Shown in pieces: positions 23,496 to 27,553 of a stretch of DNA of 27,553 nucleotides (positions are counted from its first letter, which is position 1; each line of letters begins with the position of its first letter). A program made the position numbers and the translations under genes. Source of the DNA: a bacterium (lineage in GTDB: Bacteria > Ratteibacteria > UBA8468 > B48-G9 > JAFGKM01); contig JAOAEP010000005.1 in NCBI GenBank assembly GCA_026416755.1, positions 1 through 27,553 of the forward strand, written 5' to 3'. Under the pieces are notes generated by a model. The model ran no database searches. It was not told the origin of the DNA and was given only the letters and a program-made list of their open reading frames with translations.

Positions 23496-24980
23496 TCATT
23501 TTTCACCTTTCAATATAACAAATCTTAATCTATTTTCATATTTAATCTGGACTCGAACGTCTGCATTTTTAGGAATGTTTTTTATCACATTTCTATAATT
23601 TGCAATATTTGAAATTTTATTCCCATTTATCATTTTTATCACACTACCTACCTTTATTCCACTTTCATCTGCTGAAGAACCAGGCTCTACATAAGTAACA
23701 ACTACACCTTCATTATCTTCTATATCATACTGAGATTTAATTTCTTCGGTTAAACTTGAAACTTTTATACCTCTCCACAATTTCTCTTCTTTCCCTTCTA
23801 CGATTACCTCTTCTGCAGGCATTTCTCCAATTATAATATCTAAAAAAATTTTTTTCTTATCTCTCCATATTCCAATAGAAACCTTTTTTCCAGGATATGT
23901 ATTAGCGACCTTCATCTGTAAATCTCTAACATCTTCAACTTTTGTCCCTTCATATTCAATAATAACATCTCCTTCTTTTATTCCTCCCCTTTCCGCAGGA
24001 CTATCTTTTATAACTTCAGCAACAAGAGCACCTTTTATTTCAGATAGTCCAAATGACTTTGCAAGTTCTTCATTTAATGGCTGAAGGAAAACCCCTAAAT
24101 ATCCCCTTGTAACTTTCCCTTTTTCTTTTAATTGTGTAAAAACTCTTTTTGCAAGATTTATGGGGATTGCAAAACCAATACCTTGGGCAACATATGGAGC
24201 AACTATAAAAGTATTTATCCCAATAACTTCCCCTTTTATGTTTACAAGCGGACCTCCTGAATTTCCAGGATTAATTGCTGCATCCGTTTGAATAAAATCT
24301 TCATACTGAGTTATACCAAAACCGCTTCTTCCCTTTGCACTAACTACTCCAACCGTAACACTTTCTTCAAGACCAAAAGGATTTCCTATTGCAATCACCC
24401 ATTCCCCAACTTCTATTTTATCAGAATCTCCAAGTTTAACATAAGGTAAAGGTTTACCAGCGTTTATTTTTATTAAAGCAAGGTCTGTTTTAGGGTCTGT
24501 CCCTATAACTTTTGCCTCATATTTTTTTTCATCACCAAGCAATTTGACAAGGATTTTATCAACTCCTTCAATAACATGATTATTTGTTAAAATATACCCA
24601 TCCTCATCAACAATAAATCCGGAACCAAGGCCTTCCTGTTTCTTTTGATATGTCTTTGGTGACTGTCTCCTTCTTCTTGGAATTTCAAAAAAATCTTCAA
24701 AAGGGGACCTAAAAAATTCCTCCAAATCACCAAATGGGTCCCAATACCTATAAGTTACAATCTTTTCAGTTGTAATTTGAACTACTGAGGGTTTAACCAC
24801 CTTTGCCACTTGAATAAAAGCACTCTGCAAAGTTAAAGGTTCATCAATAGCAGTCGGAGTTATTATCCCACGATAGACTTTCTTACTTTCTGTTTTCTTT
24901 TCAATAGCAGTATATCCTGTAAAAATAAGAGTGGAAAATAGAAGACCCACAATAAAACCAATTAAACCATTTTTTCTCAT
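23496..24980 (-). CDS. HtrA/Do-family serine protease with two PDZ domains
   Basis: The 494-residue envelope protease has an N-terminal signal or anchor segment (residues 7-25), an LA loop rich in arginine (PRRRRQSP), and a trypsin-like domain with triad H135 (TNNHVIEG), D166 (TDLALIKI) and S241 (NPGNSGGPL). Two PDZ domains follow, starting near 305 (GYLGVFLQPL...SPAERGGIKEGDVI) and near 400 (GVVVTYVEPGSSADESGIKVGSVI). It degrades or chaperones misfolded proteins in the periplasm. SD AAGGAGG precedes ATG 24980. The 76 bp between it and the oxidoreductase shows no clear promoter or terminator, so co-transcription with recA is plausible. Assignment among DegP/DegQ/DegS types is not attempted. 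Confidence 0.95.
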   Translation of the reverse strand: MRKNGLIGFIVGLLFSTLIFTGYTAIEKKTESKKVYRGIITPTAIDEPLTLQSAFIQVAKVVKPSVVQITTEKIVTYRYWDPFGDLEEFFRSPFEDFFEIPRRRRQSPKTYQKKQEGLGSGFIVDEDGYILTNNHVIEGVDKILVKLLGDEKKYEAKVIGTDPKTDLALIKINAGKPLPYVKLGDSDKIEVGEWVIAIGNPFGLEESVTVGVVSAKGRSGFGITQYEDFIQTDAAINPGNSGGPLVNIKGEVIGINTFIVAPYVAQGIGFAIPINLAKRVFTQLKEKGKVTRGYLGVFLQPLNEELAKSFGLSEIKGALVAEVIKDSPAERGGIKEGDVIIEYEGTKVEDVRDLQMKVANTYPGKKVSIGIWRDKKKIFLDIIIGEMPAEEVIVEGKEEKLWRGIKVSSLTEEIKSQYDIEDNEGVVVTYVEPGSSADESGIKVGSVIKMINGNKISNIANYRNVIKNIPKNADVRVQIKYENRLRFVILKGEK

Positions 24981-25056
24981 ATTTGCCTCCTTTAGAATTA
25001 ATCTTTAAATTGGTTCTTTACTTTATTTATTTAGATGCAATTTTATTAAAAAAAGT

Positions 25057-26223
25057 TTATTTTATCTTAACCCATTTTCTTTCTTTAATTGACTGTTCTA
25101 CCGCTTCAAGAACTTCTTGACATTTTATTCCATCATAAAAGTTGGGGCTAGGATTTTCTCCTTTTGCAATTGAATTAAATATATCTGCAACCATATTTAC
25201 AAAACTTTCTCCATAACCAATTATATGACCTGCTGGCCACCAGTTTCCTGCGTAAGGATGAGAAGCATCAGTTGCTATAATTGTTCTAAATCCTTGAATT
25301 CCAGATTGGTCTTCTCTACTATAAAATTCTAATTCATTTAATCTTTCAAGATTAAAAACAATACTACCTTTACTTCCATTTATTTCAAACCTTTGCCCAT
25401 TTTTTCTTCCAGGTGCGAATCTTGTTGCTTCAAAAGACCCAATCGCTCCATTTTTAAATCTTGCAAGAAATAAAGTCGCATCATCAACATCAACAATACC
25501 CTTTTCCTCTGATTTTTCTTTAAATTCACCAAGTCCTGTTTCAAGTTCTTCTTTTTCTTTTAAAACTGGTCTTTCTTTAATAAATGTCTCACTAATCCCA
25601 ATAACTTCATCAAATTCTCCAACAAGGTACCTTGCCATATCAATTAAGTGAGCATTCAAATCCCCATGAGAACCACTTCCAGCAATTGACTTTTGTAATC
25701 TCCAAACAAGTGGAAAATCAGGATCAACAATCCAATCTTGTAAATATACCGCCCTCATATGATAAATTTTCCCTATTTTCCCTTCATCAATAAGTTTTTT
25801 AGCAAGTCCAATAGCAGGCAGTTTTCTATAGTTAAAACAAATAGCATGTTTGACATTATATTTTTCAATTGCTTCAAGCATCTCATATGCATCTTTTAAT
25901 GTGGAAGCAAGTGGTTTTTCACAGAAAACAATTTTACCATTTTTTGCTGCTTGAATTGCTATCTCCTTATGAGCATTTGGTGGGGTTGTAATATCAATTA
26001 AATCAATATCTTTTCTTTCAACAACTTTTTTCCAATCAGTTTCATATTCACACCACCCAAATTTTTCTTTTGCCTGACTTACTGCTTTTTCAGTTCTACC
26101 ACAGATAACTTTCATAATTGGTTTTACAGGTAAATCAAAAAAAATAGAAACATTTTTATATGCAAAAGAATGTGCTTTCCCCATAAACTTATAACCAATA
26201 AGCCCAACATTAATTTCTTTCAT
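25057..26223 (-). CDS. Gfo/Idh/MocA-family NAD(P)-dependent oxidoreductase
   Basis: The 388-residue protein has the N-terminal Rossmann fold (NVGLIGYKFMGKAHSFAY), the catalytic lysine motif CEKPLA, and the C-terminal GDLNAHLIDMARYLVGE with the catalytic histidine position. Family members oxidise or reduce sugars, inositols and sugar acids. The extended middle (YLQDWIVDPDFPLVWRLQKS) resembles bacterial members annotated as sugar or inositol dehydrogenases, but no substrate can be assigned. Its ATG overlaps the recA stop by four bases (ATGA) with SD GGAGGAG, so translation is coupled to recA, an unusual partner. Confidence 0.92.
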   Translation of the reverse strand: MKEINVGLIGYKFMGKAHSFAYKNVSIFFDLPVKPIMKVICGRTEKAVSQAKEKFGWCEYETDWKKVVERKDIDLIDITTPPNAHKEIAIQAAKNGKIVFCEKPLASTLKDAYEMLEAIEKYNVKHAICFNYRKLPAIGLAKKLIDEGKIGKIYHMRAVYLQDWIVDPDFPLVWRLQKSIAGSGSHGDLNAHLIDMARYLVGEFDEVIGISETFIKERPVLKEKEELETGLGEFKEKSEEKGIVDVDDATLFLARFKNGAIGSFEATRFAPGRKNGQRFEINGSKGSIVFNLERLNELEFYSREDQSGIQGFRTIIATDASHPYAGNWWPAGHIIGYGESFVNMVADIFNSIAKGENPSPNFYDGIKCQEVLEAVEQSIKERKWVKIK

Positions 26224-27269
26224 TTTTCTCCTCCTTTTTTTGATTTTTCAATAATAAGTGAATCTGCTTCTTCTTTTTTTTCTCTTTTTATTAATCCTGC
26301 TTTTTCCCTTACTTTTCTGTCAATTTCTTCATAAAAAGAAGGATTTCTCTTTAAGTTTTCAATTATATTTTCAAGTCCCTGACCAAGTGTTTTCCCTTCA
26401 TAAGAATAATAACTTCCTTTCTTTTCAAAAATACCATAACTTATTGCAGATTCGACCAATGAAGATTCCTTACTTACTCCCTGTCCATAATAAATATCAA
26501 GTTCTGTTTCTTTAAATGGTGGAGCGACTTTATTTTTAACAACTTTTACTTTTATTCTGCTACCTACTATATCATTTCCTCTTTTTATACTATCTATCCT
26601 TCTTACTTCAAGTCGCACAGAAGCATAAAATTTTAAAGCCCTTCCACCTGGTGTTGTTTCTGGGTTTCCAAAAAATACACCTATTTTTTCTCTTACTTGA
26701 TTTATAAAAATTGCTGCTGTTTTTGATTTACTTATATACCCAGTCAGTTTCCTTAATGCTTGAGACATAAGTCGTGCCTGAAGCCCCATTACACTATCTC
26801 CCATTTCTCCTTCTAGTTCTGCCCTTGGAACAAGTGCTGCTACTGAATCAATTACAACAACATCTATTGCATTACTTCTTATCAATGCTTCTGCTATTTC
26901 AAGTGCCTGTTCTCCTGTATCTGGTTGGCTCACTAACATATCATCAATATTAACACCGAGTGCCTTTGCATAATGAGGATCAAGAGCATGTTCAGCATCA
27001 ATAAAAGCAACTGCTCCTCCTTGTTTTTGTGCTTGTGCTAAAATTTCAAGAGCAAGAGTAGTTTTTCCACTTGATTCTTGGCCAAATATTTCTGTTATTC
27101 TTCCTCTTGGAATACCCCCAACCCCAAGGGCAATATCAAGAGAAATAGCACCTGTAGGAATAACTTCAACATCAATCAATCTTCTATCTCCAAGTTTCAT
27201 TATTGAACCTTTGCCAAACTCCTTTTCTATCTGCGATATCGTCATTTCAAGTGCTTTTTCTTTATCCAT
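26220..27269 (-). CDS. recA: DNA recombinase RecA
   Basis: RecA forms filaments on single-stranded DNA for homologous recombination and SOS induction. The 349-residue protein is full length, with Walker A GQESSGKT at 63-70 (most relatives have GPESSGKT), Walker B-type VVVIDSVAALVP near 140, the L1/L2 loops (GDSVMGLQARLMSQALRKL; FINQVREKIGVFFGNPETTPGG) and a short lysine- and glutamate-rich C-terminus. ATG 27269 is preceded by AAGGAGGTGG, one of the best ribosome-binding sites in the window. It has its own promoter after the thpR stop. Confidence 0.98.
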   Translation of the reverse strand: MDKEKALEMTISQIEKEFGKGSIMKLGDRRLIDVEVIPTGAISLDIALGVGGIPRGRITEIFGQESSGKTTLALEILAQAQKQGGAVAFIDAEHALDPHYAKALGVNIDDMLVSQPDTGEQALEIAEALIRSNAIDVVVIDSVAALVPRAELEGEMGDSVMGLQARLMSQALRKLTGYISKSKTAAIFINQVREKIGVFFGNPETTPGGRALKFYASVRLEVRRIDSIKRGNDIVGSRIKVKVVKNKVAPPFKETELDIYYGQGVSKESSLVESAISYGIFEKKGSYYSYEGKTLGQGLENIIENLKRNPSFYEEIDRKVREKAGLIKREKKEEADSLIIEKSKKGGEK

Positions 27270-27298
27270 TTTTTCTCCACCTCCTTAAAATTAAAATT

Positions 27299-27327
27299 AT
27301 AATAACTTTTTACCATATAAAAGTCAA
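27299..27327 (-). promoter_or_regulatory. recA promoter
   Basis: On the minus strand this reads TTGACT (27322-27327), a 17-base spacer, then TATTAT (27299-27304). The predicted start is near 27292, with a 20-25 base leader containing the SD. No recognisable LexA-box palindrome of E. coli or Gram-positive type overlaps it. Confidence 0.7.
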
Positions 27328-27365
27328 AAATTGTGTCTTCTCCCCCTTTAAATAAAATTAGAAAA

Positions 27366-27553
27366 TTATTGTCTTAGTTTGAACTTAGCAATTATATTGT
27401 AAATTGGGCCTTCTGGTATTAATTTACTTTCGTATAAGTGAAAAAAATCAACTTTAAATTTCCCAAATAAAAATTCATTATATTTTTCAAAGATTTCTTT
27501 TATAAAGTTAAGATTAGGGACACTTTTAAATCTTGCAATTGTCACATGGGAAA
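27366..27553 (-). CDS. thpR: C-terminal end of RNA 2',3'-cyclic phosphodiesterase (5' partial)
   Basis: Minus-strand translation of the window end gives 61 residues to TAA 27366-27368. It begins SHVTIARFKSVPNL, which contains the second H-x-T-x motif of the LigT/2H phosphoesterase family, and continues FFHLYESKLIPEGPIYN, the conserved LYES-L...GP-Y element of ThpR. The N-terminal half with the first HxTx lies outside the window. thpR (ligT) next to recA, often with cinA, is a known bacterial neighbourhood. Confidence 0.85.
   Translation of the reverse strand, partial: SHVTIARFKSVPNLNFIKEIFEKYNEFLFGKFKVDFFHLYESKLIPEGPIYNIIAKFKLRQ

Noticed and set aside
27338..27349. Purine run on the minus strand (AAAGGGGGAGAAG) resembling a strong SD
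   Set aside because: No start codon with an open frame of more than a few codons follows it before recA.
1..27553. Alternative genetic code (TGA read as an amino acid), sometimes seen in AT-rich candidate phyla
   Set aside because: recA, iclR, the sigma factor and the UroD-like gene all end at TGA where their families end, and no conserved domain reads through TGA.

Overview
The window is about 27.5 kb of very AT-rich bacterial DNA with genes packed end to end. No gene-free stretch exceeds about 110 bases. TGA is a normal stop here (recA, iclR, the sigma factor and the UroD-like gene all end in it), so the standard bacterial code applies. Several features recall PVC-related or Omnitrophota-like candidate phyla: H-Xn-DG pseudopilins, a GH123-like hydrolase with a CBM9-type domain, a UroD-family methyltransferase, AP-superfamily phosphohydrolases and a dockerin. 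The phylum is inferred from these families, not proven. No rRNA, tRNA, IS element, phage gene or CRISPR array was seen.

Layout. (1) 1-195, plus strand: the end of a secreted protein finishing in a dockerin. (2) 263-5906, minus strand: an IclR-family regulator overlapping an AP-superfamily phosphohydrolase, then mfd with a shortened C-terminus. (3) 6012-15220, minus strand: a probable single operon from a near-consensus promoter, running AraR-like regulator, two pseudopilins, a putative lipoprotein TIM-barrel glycosidase, a large CBM9/GH123-like hydrolase, and a UroD-family methyltransferase-like protein. The regulator's start region carries an operator-like inverted repeat just downstream of the -10, which suggests autorepression and sugar-induced expression. 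(4) 15279-16154, minus strand: a sugar-phosphate isomerase/epimerase-type enzyme, divergent from (5) 16236-19095, plus strand: M16 zinc protease, bioY and asd. The two divergent promoters overlap at their -10 elements. (6) 19130-27553, minus strand: thpR (partial), recA, Gfo/Idh/MocA oxidoreductase, HtrA/Do protease, recX, alaS, a sigma-70-family factor and apt. This is the familiar recA-recX-alaS order with a sugar oxidoreductase and a periplasmic protease inserted.

How the genes fit together. Region 3, the isomerase and the oxidoreductase suggest a heterotroph that degrades complex, probably amino-sugar-containing glycans outside the cytoplasm and processes the sugars inside. Region 6 groups DNA repair (recA, recX), envelope protein quality control (HtrA), translation (alaS), purine salvage (apt) and a divergent sigma factor. 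The most unusual items are the pseudopilin/glycosidase operon under an AraR-like repressor, the half-missing Mfd domain 7, the non-standard sigma factor, and several genes that appear to lack Shine-Dalgarno sequences.
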